Below are positions 17,383-27,323 of a stretch of DNA of 64,000 bases, piece by piece (positions within the stretch are counted from its first letter, which is position 1; each line of letters begins with the position of its first letter). Source of the DNA: CAZJWR01 sp964549765 (GTDB taxonomy: Bacteria; Zixibacteria; MSB-5A5; GN15; JAAZOE01); assembly GCA_964549765.1 (NCBI GenBank), contig CAZJWR010000009.1:1-64000 (forward strand). The letters run 5' to 3'. A program made the position numbers and the translations under genes. The notes beneath the pieces are model-generated. The model was given only the letters and a program-made list of their open reading frames with translations. It was not told the DNA's origin and ran no database searches.

Positions 17383-18675
17383 ATGAGCGATCCCTCGGAC
17401 GCCTCAATTGGGTTTTGGGAGACCGCCGCGATCGGCGTGGGGGGGATGGTCGGAGGCGGCATATTCGCCGTGCTAGGACTGTCGGTGGAACAGGCGCGGG
17501 GCGGGTCGACCATAGCTTTCGCCATCGCCGGAGTTGTGGCGCTGCTGACGGCATATTCATACACGCGGTTGTCGGTGACGTTTCCCAGCCAAGGAGGGAC
17601 GGTGACGTTTCTCGACAAAGCGTTCGGAGAGGGAATCTTCATCGGCAGCGTCAATATTCTGTTATGGCAGTCATACATCGTTATGCTGTCGCTGTATGCG
17701 TTCGCCTTCGGGAGCTATGGCGCGACTTTCGGCCCGGAAAGTATCCAGCCGCTGTTGAAACATATACTCATGTCGGCCGGTATCGTCATCATTTCGGTCT
17801 TGAATGTGTTTGGGGCGCGCGTTATCGGCGAAGCCGAAGGCGCCATCGTGGCCACAAAGCTGGCGATATTGTTGTTTTTCGTGGGCGTGGGCATCTTCGG
17901 AATCAATACCGGCCGACTGGCTCCGGCTGCGTGGTCGCCGCCTCTAGCCATCATTGCGGGCGGCATGCTAATTTTCCTGGCGTATGAGGGTTTCGAATTG
18001 ATCGCCAATACTGCCGGCGACGTCGTGAATCCGCAAAAGACATTGCCGAGGGCGTATTACGGTTCGGTCATCTTCGTAATCGTTCTGTATATCCTGGTGG
18101 CCGCCGTTACCGTGGGCAACTTGCCGGTGGCGAAGATCGTCGGGGCCAAGGACTATGCATTGGCGGAAGCGGCCCGACCGTTTCTGGGGACGGCCGGATT
18201 CATCCTGATAGCCACGGCGGCGGTGTTGTCGACGGCGTCGGCAATCAATGCGACCATTTACGGGGCGGCGCGGATGAGTTATACGATCGCCAAGGACGGC
18301 GAACTGCCGCCGTTTCTGGAGCGGAAGGTCTGGCGGCGTGGGCGCGAAGGTCTGCTGATCACATCCGGCATTACTTTGGTGGTCGCGAATCTGTTTAACT
18401 TATCCAGCATATCGATGATGGGAAGCGCCGGATTCCTCGTGATTTTCGCGGCCGTGAATATTGCCAATGTTCGTCTCTATCGCCAAACCAACAGCAGAGC
18501 ATGGATATCCGTGGTCGGTGCGGCGGCCTGTATCGGGGCGTTGGCCGTGCTTTTGTGGCATACCGCCAAGACCTCACCGGCGAATCTCCTGGTCCTGGCG
18601 GCGATGGCGGTTTTGGCTTTTTCAATCGAGGCCGTCTATCGGATGTTCCGCGGGCGGAATGTCCATGTAAGTTAG
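17383..18675 (+). CDS. APC-superfamily amino acid permease
   Basis: A 430-residue integral membrane transporter with about 12 predicted helices. The first helix carries the APC signature GVGGMVGGGIFAVLG (residues 12-26), which lines the substrate site; EGFELIANTAGDVVNPQKTL follows helix 6 as is usual in this superfamily. The fold carries out proton- or cation-coupled amino acid uptake or exchange; the substrate is not readable. ATG 17383 is the only sensible start. It lies 57 bases past the terminator-like hairpin, so it may have its own promoter. It converges with the mannosidase gene, with only 36 bases between the two stops. Confidence 0.85.
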   Translation: MSDPSDASIGFWETAAIGVGGMVGGGIFAVLGLSVEQARGGSTIAFAIAGVVALLTAYSYTRLSVTFPSQGGTVTFLDKAFGEGIFIGSVNILLWQSYIVMLSLYAFAFGSYGATFGPESIQPLLKHILMSAGIVIISVLNVFGARVIGEAEGAIVATKLAILLFFVGVGIFGINTGRLAPAAWSPPLAIIAGGMLIFLAYEGFELIANTAGDVVNPQKTLPRAYYGSVIFVIVLYILVAAVTVGNLPVAKIVGAKDYALAEAARPFLGTAGFILIATAAVLSTASAINATIYGAARMSYTIAKDGELPPFLERKVWRRGREGLLITSGITLVVANLFNLSSISMMGSAGFLVIFAAVNIANVRLYRQTNSRAWISVVGAAACIGALAVLLWHTAKTSPANLLVLAAMAVLAFSIEAVYRMFRGRNVHVS

Positions 18676-18711
18676 GCCGAAATCCATTCCTTTCACATTG
18701 TCTGTGCGTTC

Positions 18712-21700
18712 TTATCTGCCGCGCGCCGGATGGAATAGCACGTCGGCGGCTACGAGCCGCTTTTCGATTCCCGGTCCCTGAATGGAGAGACTCAAGGCCT
18801 GGCCGCCTTTCGCCTGGAACATCCAAGCGGTGAGAGGGTGAAGCCCGGCGGACAGCGCGATGCTCAGCGAGGCCTCGTCTTCGCCGTGGATGCCGTCGTT
18901 GTCGGCATGGGTCGTGTCGCCAACCAAGAGGGCGCTGCCGTCGTCGGAACTGATGAAAAAATCATAGAGGCCGTCGCGGGGCACGTTGATATATCCGGTG
19001 AATACGAGGCCGTAGTCTTCATCTCGGGCGTAATCGGGGATGGCGACGATTGCGGCGACGGTGTCTTTCGCAGGTGTCAACGAATCGAAATCCGGCAGTT
19101 TCGTCCATTCACCTTCATAGTACCGGCAGCGGAGCCCGGGCACGGCACCGGCGACGTTATCCGGATGGCGCGGGATAAGCTTGGTCAACTTCAGGCTTGT
19201 TACATGCGAGTCATCGGCGCCTAATTTTATGGCGCGGGCTTTGACGGTTGTTGTCGCCGCTATCCAGAGCGGCGGCTGTTGCGAGGCGAATACCGGCGAG
19301 TGCGCCGTCGGGTCGGTTCCATCGACCGTGTAAAAAATCGCCGCGCCTGGTATGGGCGTCGTCAGGTCCACCGCCATGGAATCGATGAATGTGGTTCGGG
19401 CGGCGTGAATTTGAGCCAGAGTATTATCGATGATGTCGTACAGCGGACGAGCCGGTCGAATATCGTCGTTCGCGACGGCAGCCGCGGTGGCGGCAACGAT
19501 ATGAATTCGCAGGTTGCGCGGGAATATGATCGACGACAGATGCGGGGGAATCTCCATCGGCATTAGAAAGAGGTATGTGAAGCGATAGGCGTCGTTTTCG
19601 CCGTCGGCAGTGTGGCGATGCGTGCCGACCCATCCGACCGGAGCGCGATTGATGTAGGCGGGCTGGATTTCATCCGGGGACTCGACAAAGACGCTGCCGG
19701 CGAGACGGTTATTCCATTGGCCCAGGGGATCGGCATAGTCCTGAATCATCAAATGCCTGGTTTCAGTACCGGCGGGAGTGACGAGCACAAAGTCGGCTTC
19801 GGCCGGTCCGGCGACGGCGGCGGCGAGCATGTAGAGATGATCGAACTCGCCATAGGGTAGAGTTATCTTCTGGCCCTGACAGCGGACAACGTTGAGCGTG
19901 CCGGAGTCGGACGCGCCGGTGACAAATGGGATACCGTGGATATAGATCGTATCGGGCAGGAGATCGCCGGAAAGGGTATTGCCTTCGCCATCGAAATCGC
20001 CGTCAGTGCGGTCGGCGTCGTTGCTGATACCGTCGAGATTATATGGCAGGACCAGCGATGCGTAGGCGGGCGGTGCGGTCTTATCGTGGTTCGGCTTCTG
20101 GAATCTCACCGCGAAGGTTCTTGGCTGATTTGGTGAAAACGATGCCAATAGCGTACTTCCGGAGAAGGCAGCATCGCCAATTGTCTCCTCGACACCGTTC
20201 AATTCACGAGCGCTTAGAATGGGGAAGGCAAAGTTCAGTCGCATGCTGTCGAGTGATTGCCCATCGAGTTCCCGCATGCGCACGACGATTTCGTCGGTGT
20301 CTTCGGCCATCTTGATCGCAGCAACCATGACCCCCGGGTCGCTGACGTCGAGCAGGGAAAACGTTTTGCCCAATTGCCCCTTATGCGCCTGCGTTTGAAA
20401 GGCAAGGAGGGGTTGATTGAAACGGGCCGCCTCCCACGGGATGCCGCCCGTGTGCCAATCGCCGGCATGGCCGACGACGGCATAGGCGAAACGGTGATGC
20501 CCCAAATCCTGTGAGCGTTGATCCTGCACCCAAAACCAATTGTCGTAGACACCGGGCGTATGGATCAAGGTTAGCCGAATAGTCGCAGCGTCGGGATGAT
20601 CCCAGCCGTATTTGCAGTCGTTGAGGACGGCAACGCCGTAGTCGTTATCCGGTGATGTCATATCCGCCCATTGATGGCCGGGCACCTCGTAGAGCTTTTC
20701 CTGATCGATGCCGCGCCGGATGGTTCCGAGGCCGATATCATACGTGACGGAATCGGCGGGCGTCGTAAGCGAAAACGCTGCTTTGAGAAGCGTTTCCTTT
20801 TCGTACCAGTCCACATCCGAATCGAAATCAACGCGGTTGCCGGCTTCTCCGGCAGACAGGTATATTCGCGTCCTATACGACGAAGCATCAGCTTTTTTCG
20901 TGACCTCGAGGCCGACGCGGGCCGGACCGTTTTCGATAATCTGAACGTTGACATCGGAGAATTCGATAGGGAGAGGATTGGCAATTATATCTTCGTACTG
21001 GATTTCCCACGCCGGCCACTGCTTCGGTTTGTCGTGGAGGAATTGCAGCGTAATCGGCTTCTGCAGTAATTCCTTCGACGCCGACTTGTCATATATGGAG
21101 GCAACATCGCCGCTCTTGTCGAGCGTGACGATATACCGGCGGTCTTCAAGCCGAGTGCGCGAAACGGACAAGTCAGTGGAAATAGCACATGATTCGTTGG
21201 ACGGACGTGCATCATAGACTTCATATCCGACCGGTGGGACATTGGCGACGAAAATGACGGTCAGGCTGTCATCGAATCTGGCCGCGATCTGCGACGGAAC
21301 TTCCTTGCCGTCGGGATTATAGACGCGGACATATTCCGGCTGTGAATCATCGAAGACAATCGTAGCCTCGACGATATCCTCGCGCGCCACCGCGAGCGAA
21401 TTGTATACAACCAGCGACACACCCTGCGAGCGTGTATCGAGCGTGGGAGTCGCAGCCGAAACGGCGCTTTCGAGAATACCCGCCGAACGATTCAGGCAGA
21501 GAATTTCGTCATTCCACGAAAATTCATACGCCTCGGGGATACTCGTTCCGGTCAAATCATCGTGAAACTGGTGCCAGAGAAATCTGATCCAGTTCTCGCG
21601 GATTTCGTCCCGAGGATATTCATTTGCGCCCAGAACGTCGGCGATCACGGAAGCTCGCTCGGCGGCATCGACCAAGAGTTCGTTTTTGCGATTCCATCGC

Positions 21701-22656
21701 TTCATCGCCGCCTGCGAGGAATAACATCCCACACCATGCCGGGTCATGAGCAATTCTCCTCGGTACCGGGGAAGGTTGATATCGGTATGCGATGCGACGA
21801 GGTCGGCGATATCATCGGACCCGACGTTCTGAACGGTCACGGGGCCGTCGCCTTTTATCGAGCGGTCGAGCCATGCGACCGATTCCGAATCGGGTGAGCC
21901 GCCGGTATCGCCGGTGCCGAAATATCTATAAGCGGCATGCAACCCGGAACGTTCACCTTGCCGGTCGATAGCATTTATCCAAGCGGTGTCCCGCGAAAGA
22001 TCGTCCCTGATTTTGCCGACGTAGTTTCCGGGTTTCAGGGCGGCGATAAGGGAGGAGCCGTCCACGCCTTCCCAGATGCCGATAGCGAATGGCACCCCGA
22101 TCGATGATCCCCATGACAGTTTTTGGGTGGAGAAGCTTTTGAGGCCGCAGTGGGCGGCGATCGACGGCAGAGCGTAGCCGAATCCGAAGCAATCCGGCAG
22201 AAATACATCGCGACTTGTCTTGCCGAATTCCTTTTTGAAATAGCCGTTTCCGTACAGGCAATGCCGCACCAGCGATTCGAATGACGGCATGTTTACGTCG
22301 ACGGCGTCGACCCAGCTTCCCGCCACCCGCCATTGACCGTTGTCGATGTACTTTTTCAATCGGCGGAATTCATCGGGATAGTATTCATGCAACAGCATAT
22401 ACCGGAAGGCACCCTCGAAACTGAACACGTAGTCAGGATACAAATCCATGAGTTTGAAATTCTCGCGGAAGGTTGCCGGGACGAATTCGTCGATTGTTTC
22501 GCGTATTGTCCAGCGCCATTGAGTGTCCAGATGGGATGTGCCGACGACATAGAGCGTGCGCGGATGGGACGCGCTCGAATCGGGTGGTGTTTGCGCCATG
22601 GACATGCCGCCCAAAGCAATGAGCAGCCCAGATAAGATTGCCGAAGTCCTTCGCAT
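18712..22656 (-). CDS. Secreted GH38 alpha-mannosidase with chitobiase-like and PA14-like tail
   Basis: A protein of 1314 residues. The signal peptide is MRRTSAILSGLLIALGGMSM. The GH38 catalytic domain follows: zinc-binding SHLDTQWRW near residue 35-43 and the probable nucleophile Asp in FLPDCFGFGYALP near 160, then helical and long beta domains. Near 1105-1175 is a chitobiase C-terminal-type domain (AIFYTVDGTDPT) and the last 120 residues look like PA14 (DYGLVFTGYINVPRDGLYDF). GH38 enzymes cleave alpha-mannosides by a retaining mechanism. The start ATG 22656 has AAAGGAT upstream; the upstream in-frame ATG lacks one. It is last in the ABC importer operon, implying outside cleavage of mannose-containing glycans followed by uptake. 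Confidence 0.88.
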   Translation of the reverse strand: MRRTSAILSGLLIALGGMSMAQTPPDSSASHPRTLYVVGTSHLDTQWRWTIRETIDEFVPATFRENFKLMDLYPDYVFSFEGAFRYMLLHEYYPDEFRRLKKYIDNGQWRVAGSWVDAVDVNMPSFESLVRHCLYGNGYFKKEFGKTSRDVFLPDCFGFGYALPSIAAHCGLKSFSTQKLSWGSSIGVPFAIGIWEGVDGSSLIAALKPGNYVGKIRDDLSRDTAWINAIDRQGERSGLHAAYRYFGTGDTGGSPDSESVAWLDRSIKGDGPVTVQNVGSDDIADLVASHTDINLPRYRGELLMTRHGVGCYSSQAAMKRWNRKNELLVDAAERASVIADVLGANEYPRDEIRENWIRFLWHQFHDDLTGTSIPEAYEFSWNDEILCLNRSAGILESAVSAATPTLDTRSQGVSLVVYNSLAVAREDIVEATIVFDDSQPEYVRVYNPDGKEVPSQIAARFDDSLTVIFVANVPPVGYEVYDARPSNESCAISTDLSVSRTRLEDRRYIVTLDKSGDVASIYDKSASKELLQKPITLQFLHDKPKQWPAWEIQYEDIIANPLPIEFSDVNVQIIENGPARVGLEVTKKADASSYRTRIYLSAGEAGNRVDFDSDVDWYEKETLLKAAFSLTTPADSVTYDIGLGTIRRGIDQEKLYEVPGHQWADMTSPDNDYGVAVLNDCKYGWDHPDAATIRLTLIHTPGVYDNWFWVQDQRSQDLGHHRFAYAVVGHAGDWHTGGIPWEAARFNQPLLAFQTQAHKGQLGKTFSLLDVSDPGVMVAAIKMAEDTDEIVVRMRELDGQSLDSMRLNFAFPILSARELNGVEETIGDAAFSGSTLLASFSPNQPRTFAVRFQKPNHDKTAPPAYASLVLPYNLDGISNDADRTDGDFDGEGNTLSGDLLPDTIYIHGIPFVTGASDSGTLNVVRCQGQKITLPYGEFDHLYMLAAAVAGPAEADFVLVTPAGTETRHLMIQDYADPLGQWNNRLAGSVFVESPDEIQPAYINRAPVGWVGTHRHTADGENDAYRFTYLFLMPMEIPPHLSSIIFPRNLRIHIVAATAAAVANDDIRPARPLYDIIDNTLAQIHAARTTFIDSMAVDLTTPIPGAAIFYTVDGTDPTAHSPVFASQQPPLWIAATTTVKARAIKLGADDSHVTSLKLTKLIPRHPDNVAGAVPGLRCRYYEGEWTKLPDFDSLTPAKDTVAAIVAIPDYARDEDYGLVFTGYINVPRDGLYDFFISSDDGSALLVGDTTHADNDGIHGEDEASLSIALSAGLHPLTAWMFQAKGGQALSLSIQGPGIEKRLVAADVLFHPARGR

Positions 22657-22717
22657 AATCGATCCTTTATTTGACGGGTCGATGAACTTCATTTATTGGA
22701 TTTCACCAAAGCATTCA

Positions 22718-24091
22718 TCACGTTCCTTTCAGGCGAAATCCGCGGTGTTTCAAACCGTCCAGCAGCACGGCGCCGAGGATGACGAGCCCCAGGACGACTT
22801 TCTGGGTGTAGCTTTCGACATTGGTCAGATTCATACCGTTCTGGATCACGCCGATCAGAAAAGCGCCGATGAGGGTTCCGAACATATTTCCCTGGCCGCC
22901 GCTCAGGCTGGTGCCGCCGACCACGACGGCGGCGATGACATACAATTCGTAGGTCAGGCCATAAGTCGGCGCGCCGCTTTTCAACTGCGAGGCCATGATG
23001 ATACCGCCGAGGCCGGCGAGGGTGCCGCTGACAGTGTACACGAGAAACAGCACCAAGCGGACACGGATGCCGGACAGCCGCGCCGCCTCCATGTTTCCGC
23101 CGACGGCATAGATGTAGCGGCCCATGGTCGTACGGGTCATGATGATATGGGCGATGATATACAAGACGACCATGAGAATGACGGCGATGGGAATTTTCAA
23201 CAGCGGTTCGACGCCCCGTCCCAGCCAGATGAAACTCTCGGGCATACGGTAAATCGGTTTTCCCCGCGAAATGATATAGGCCAACCCGGCCGCAACCTGC
23301 ATCATGGCCAGCGTGGCGATGAACGGCGGGATGCGGAAACGGGTGATGGTGAAACCGCTGAAGGCGCCGGTGGCGCCGCATACGGCGATACCGCCCAGGG
23401 CGGCGACGAGCATCACCCACGCCGACGCGCCTTCGCCGCCGGCGTGTTCTATCAGCCAGGCGGTAACGACGGCCGATAGGGCGATCAGGCTGCCGACCGA
23501 AAGATCGATTCCGGCCGTGATGATTACCATGGTCATGCCGATGGCGATGATGGCAATGACCGTGATCTGGTTGGCGACGTTGCGGATGTTGTCCGGGAGG
23601 AGGAAGGTCGGCCAGCGGTACGATTTCGGGGATGCGATATCGGTCGCTTCCAACGCGGGCAACTGTGATACAATCGATCGCACTACCGGCGAGTATCCTC
23701 TGGTCGTGGCTATGATGGTTCCGGGGGAGAGGGAATCGACGAGAGCGGTCAATTGCGAGCGGACCTGAGACGGATCGCCGGTCACGATATGGATTAATGA
23801 GATACCCAAATCCTTGAGGTCGGTTTGCAGCGCGGCCGCGAAATTCCGATCTTCCTCTCCGGTTTGGGCGATAACAATGACTTCGGTCGGCAGCTGCTTA
23901 TGCTTCCGTATGCTGTCGGCAACGCTGCGCGCCGCGTCGGCTCCAACCGGAAACTGATCGCGGACAGTCAGGACGGAAAACGTCAGACACAGCACGGTCA
24001 GGACGGCGAGCATGCCGTAATCGATAAGAAAGCGCGAAAGCCTGCGGCGAGCAGCGCGTTTGTTTTGATCTGAAGGGACCGTCGTATTCAT
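22718..24091 (-). CDS. Ribose-type (CUT2) sugar ABC permease with an extra periplasmic domain
   Basis: A 457-residue permease. Residues about 165-457 are a standard RbsC-like core with the signature ITAGIDLSVGSLIALSA and about eight to nine helices. Residues 1-25 are basic, and 26-46 form a first helix. Between this helix and the core is an insert of about 115 residues (VIVIAQTGEEDRNFAAALQ, then TIIATTRGYSP) with alternating strands and helices, much like one lobe of a sugar-binding protein. Usual family members lack it. It lies 12 bases behind the ATPase gene, so the two are co-transcribed. Substrate unknown; pentose or hexose expected. Confidence 0.88.
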   Translation of the reverse strand: MNTTVPSDQNKRAARRRLSRFLIDYGMLAVLTVLCLTFSVLTVRDQFPVGADAARSVADSIRKHKQLPTEVIVIAQTGEEDRNFAAALQTDLKDLGISLIHIVTGDPSQVRSQLTALVDSLSPGTIIATTRGYSPVVRSIVSQLPALEATDIASPKSYRWPTFLLPDNIRNVANQITVIAIIAIGMTMVIITAGIDLSVGSLIALSAVVTAWLIEHAGGEGASAWVMLVAALGGIAVCGATGAFSGFTITRFRIPPFIATLAMMQVAAGLAYIISRGKPIYRMPESFIWLGRGVEPLLKIPIAVILMVVLYIIAHIIMTRTTMGRYIYAVGGNMEAARLSGIRVRLVLFLVYTVSGTLAGLGGIIMASQLKSGAPTYGLTYELYVIAAVVVGGTSLSGGQGNMFGTLIGAFLIGVIQNGMNLTNVESYTQKVVLGLVILGAVLLDGLKHRGFRLKGT

Positions 24092-24102
24092 TCCAGACTA
24101 TC

Positions 24103-25638
24103 CTAAATAGCCATCGCCATGATATCTTCCTGTGAGGCCTGCGCCGCCGATTCGATTTCCCCGGAAATGCGCCCGTCGCGCATTACGAGGATTCTATCAC
24201 AGATGCCGAGAATTTCCGGGAGTTCGGATGAGATGATGATAATGGCTTTGCCTTGGGCGGCGAGATCATTTATCAGCAGATACATGTCGTATTTGGCGCC
24301 GACATCAATCCCTCGGGCCGGCTCATCAAAAATAAATACTTTAGATTTTGTCTCCAACCACCGTGCAACCAAGAGCTTCTGCTGGTTGCCGCCGGACAAC
24401 TCCTCGGCCAATTGGGAAGGGTCGGCAACCCGCAAATTCAGATCGCGGACACGGGCGCGGAAACGGGAGAGTTCGGTCCGGCGGTCGATCCAGCTCAAAT
24501 GCGACCACACTTTCAGGTTCGGGAGGGAGAAGTTTTTGAGCGCTGTACCCTTCAAAATAAGTCCTTGCGCCTTACGATCTTCAGTTAGAAAACTAATGCC
24601 ATGCTTTATAGCGTCGCGCGGAGTCTTGATGTCGACTGGAATACCGTCGATAATAATCTCACCGCGTTTTTGGGAATCGGCTCCGAATAGCAGTCGGGCG
24701 ACCTCAGTGCGACCTGCCCCCATGAGGCCGGCCAGGCCGAGCACCTCGCCCGATTTAACCGAAAACGAGATATCCTCGACACCGCCGCCGATCAAGCCGC
24801 GAACGTCGAAACGAACATCGCCGATGGTAACGGCCGTTTTGGGAAATTCCTCATCGAGCGGCCGCCCCACCATCAGTTCTATCAGCCGCTGGCGGGATAG
24901 AGATTTCGTCTTTTCGGTCGCGATGGTTTCGCCATCCCGCATGATGGTAATCCGGTCGGCGATGCGAAAGATTTCATCGAGGCGGTGGCTGATGAAAATT
25001 ATGCCGATACCCCGGTCGGCGAGTTCGCGAAGCACAGCGAACAAGGCCGATACTTCGCGGGGGGTGAGAGCGGCGGTTGGCTCATCCATAACCAATATGC
25101 GCGCCTCGACGTGGAGCGCCCGGGCGATTTCCACGAGCTGCTGCTGCGCCACAGTCAGGCCGGCCACAAGGCTTTCGGGGTCGATGTCGGCCCCGAGGCG
25201 GGATAGCAACTCAGCGGTGTGCCGCCGTTCGGATTTGGCGTCGATCAGTGGCGCACGCCCGGCCTCACGGCCGAGAAATATGTTGGCTCGCACCGAAAGC
25301 CACGGGACGAGGGTGAATTCCTGATAAATGGCCGCAATGCCCGCCTTATGGGCGGCAATCGGTGAATTGAATGCGACGTGTGTGCCTGACAAGGTGATTT
25401 CGCCGGCATCGGGGGCGTGGACGCCCATAAGAACTTTGATAAGGGTACTTTTGCCGGCGCCGTTCTCGCCGACGAGGGCATGAATTTCACCTGGAAACAA
25501 ATCGAATGACGCCGACGAAACAGCTACGACACCGGGAAAGGATTTGCGTATGCCGGCCAATGCCAGCAGGGGACGGTCGTTATCGGAGGATCGATCCGAT
25601 AACGGCCCGGAGGGGGGATTATCCCGGTTATTTGGCAT
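24103..25638 (-). CDS. Sugar ABC transporter, double ATP-binding subunit (RbsA-like)
   Basis: A protein of about 511 residues with two fused ABC domains, typical of CUT2 importers. Domain 1: Walker A VGENGAGKSTL, signature VAQQQLVEIARAL, Walker B ILVMDEPTAAL. Domain 2: degenerate Walker A GLMGAGRTE, signature LSGGNQQKLLVARW, Walker B VFIFDEPARGID. The weak second Walker A is normal for this family. Start taken at ATG 25638, with GTG 25641 as an alternative; either overlaps the end of the binding-protein gene, so translation is coupled. It powers uptake through the permease that follows. Confidence 0.92.
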   Translation of the reverse strand: MPNNRDNPPSGPLSDRSSDNDRPLLALAGIRKSFPGVVAVSSASFDLFPGEIHALVGENGAGKSTLIKVLMGVHAPDAGEITLSGTHVAFNSPIAAHKAGIAAIYQEFTLVPWLSVRANIFLGREAGRAPLIDAKSERRHTAELLSRLGADIDPESLVAGLTVAQQQLVEIARALHVEARILVMDEPTAALTPREVSALFAVLRELADRGIGIIFISHRLDEIFRIADRITIMRDGETIATEKTKSLSRQRLIELMVGRPLDEEFPKTAVTIGDVRFDVRGLIGGGVEDISFSVKSGEVLGLAGLMGAGRTEVARLLFGADSQKRGEIIIDGIPVDIKTPRDAIKHGISFLTEDRKAQGLILKGTALKNFSLPNLKVWSHLSWIDRRTELSRFRARVRDLNLRVADPSQLAEELSGGNQQKLLVARWLETKSKVFIFDEPARGIDVGAKYDMYLLINDLAAQGKAIIIISSELPEILGICDRILVMRDGRISGEIESAAQASQEDIMAMAI

Positions 25639-26581
25639 CACTCTGTGTAAATAATGAGCACGGGATCAGAATAGTCGGCGGTACATCGTTCCCGGAAAAG
25701 TAATCGCTGACGGCCTTGATGGTGCTGCGCCCGATTTCGCGGGGTTGCTGGATGACGTCAGCATATATTTTCCCGGCCGCGATCGCGTCTCTGGCCTCCG
25801 GCACGGCATCGAATCCGACGATGATGACGCGGCCCGATTTGCCCGCTTTCTCGATTGCGGCCAGCGCGCCAAGCGCGGAATCGTCATTGATACCGAAGAT
25901 GGCATTGAGATCGGGATGCGCCTGCAATATGTCTTCCACCGTGCGAAAGGCCTGATCTTTTACGCCGTGCCCGGAAAGTTTGGCGACGATCTGGATGTTC
26001 GGCCAATTGGCGAGTTCATCCTCGAACCCGCTCACGCGCTGGATGACCGATTCTACCTCGGGATGATCGATGATGGCCACTTTGCCCGTGCCGTTCAGCG
26101 CCCGGGCAATGGCCTGCGCCGCCAGTCGGCCGCCGGCGACGTTGTCCGAGGCGATATGTGAAACCACCTTGACGCCTTCGGCCAGGCAGGCGATGTCGGC
26201 CGTGAAGACGGGGACGCCGGTGTCGTTGGCTTCTTTGATGGCGGTGCCGATCGATTTGGAGTCGCAGGGACTGACGATGATAGCGTTGACTTTGCGGACG
26301 ATGAAGTCCTGGATCTGATCCTTCTGCTTGGCGACGTCGAATTCGCCGGCCGTAACCAGCAGGTTGTATCCGGCGTTCTTCGCCGCTTCCTGAAGGCCAG
26401 CTTCGAGGTCCTGATAGAACGGATGGGTTCTGGTCAAGAGCGACACCCCAATGACGATGCCGGCTGTGTCGGTTTTATCGGCGGGTGATTTGGATTCGGA
26501 TTTTTCTTTGCCGCATCCGGCAAGAAGCGGAATCATGAGTGATAAAATAAGGATATAAATTCCCGGTGATTTCCAACGCAT
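25628..26581 (-). CDS. Sugar-binding lipoprotein of the ABC importer (RbsB-like)
   Basis: A 317-residue solute-binding protein. The N-terminus is a lipoprotein signal with lipobox LLAGC, so it is anchored to a membrane. The mature part is a type 1 periplasmic-binding fold: GVSLLTRTHPFYQDLEAGLQ, AIIVSPCDSKSIG, FTADIACLAEGVKV and AIFGINDDSALGALAA, the usual pattern for ribose and related sugars. ATG 26581 has GAAAGG upstream and gives a normal signal; a longer frame to 26635 has no binding site. It is the first gene of the operon, followed by the ATPase, permease and alpha-mannosidase. No nearby sugar regulator is seen. Confidence 0.92.
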   Translation of the reverse strand: MRWKSPGIYILILSLMIPLLAGCGKEKSESKSPADKTDTAGIVIGVSLLTRTHPFYQDLEAGLQEAAKNAGYNLLVTAGEFDVAKQKDQIQDFIVRKVNAIIVSPCDSKSIGTAIKEANDTGVPVFTADIACLAEGVKVVSHIASDNVAGGRLAAQAIARALNGTGKVAIIDHPEVESVIQRVSGFEDELANWPNIQIVAKLSGHGVKDQAFRTVEDILQAHPDLNAIFGINDDSALGALAAIEKAGKSGRVIIVGFDAVPEARDAIAAGKIYADVIQQPREIGRSTIKAVSDYFSGNDVPPTILIPCSLFTQSDAK

Positions 26582-26993
26582 AGGGTACCTTTCATGTGGC
26601 GTCGGCGATGCCGACGCATTCAAATGGTACAACAAACCATCGAGTTGAAACTACGACATTCGACTTGCTTTGGCAAGGCAATTTGTATACCCGCCATTAC
26701 GCGGAAAAGAGTCGATAATTTTGTGAAAAATATCGCTTGCAAAACGAAAAAACTCCCTGTAATTTTGTATGCATAATTAGTGAATGTCCCCGTGGCGGGA
26801 GACGGTGAATGATTCTTTGGTATTGTCTTCGTCGGTTTACAGATTCTGTGATTACTTCCCTTGTCGGTATCGATCCAGCATATCCATGTCCAAGAGCGAT
26901 CAAGTTCCGGGTAATGTCTTGAATCGGATGAAGCACCGATGACGAAAGGCCATGGGACATTTAAAGACAGCTGGAATCTGGGAGGAATCTAAT
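26582..26993. other. Divergent intergenic region
   Basis: 412 bases between the importer operon and the next plus-strand gene. It should hold the operon promoter. I see no convincing consensus boxes, operator dyads, RNA or gene here. GGAGGA at 26981-26986 belongs to the gene at 26994. Confidence 0.4.
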
Positions 26994-27323
26994 ATGGAAT
27001 CGGACTGCACCGATTTGGAACAATTTTCCAACGCAGAATTGGAAGCGATCGAGATCCACAAGTATTATTTATCGGAAAAAGCCGGTCACGATGTGGGATG
27101 GGAGTGCGCCATCAAGGATTGGCTGGCGAATTATGCCGCCCGATGGCGGTACGAACGGTTGCGAAAGGATTTGGAAGAGCAGTTACGGGAGATCGAAAGA
27201 TACAAATGGATCGAATCGGAGAAAGCCGGTCGCGATCTGGGTCAGCAGGCGGCGATCGACTGGATCTGCCGATTCGCGGACGAATGGCGGAAAAGGAGGG
27301 ATCCCGAGGAATTCGCCGAATGA
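26994..27323 (+). CDS. Hypothetical protein with an internally duplicated motif
   Basis: A 109-residue soluble protein of no family I can name. It contains two copies of a 30-residue unit: IHKYYLSEKAGHDVGWECAI...DWLANYAARWRYE and IERYKWIESEKAGRDLGQQA..AIDWICRFADEWRKR. The shared pattern is Y/W-x-SEKAG-x-D-hydrophobic-G, AI-x-DW, A-x-x-WR. A charged helix (RLRKDLEEQLREIER) joins them. It looks like an all-helical adaptor. ATG 26994 with GGAGGA seven bases upstream is preferred over an ATG 42 bases earlier. Stop is well before the next gene; monocistronic. Confidence 0.65.
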   Translation: MESDCTDLEQFSNAELEAIEIHKYYLSEKAGHDVGWECAIKDWLANYAARWRYERLRKDLEEQLREIERYKWIESEKAGRDLGQQAAIDWICRFADEWRKRRDPEEFAE

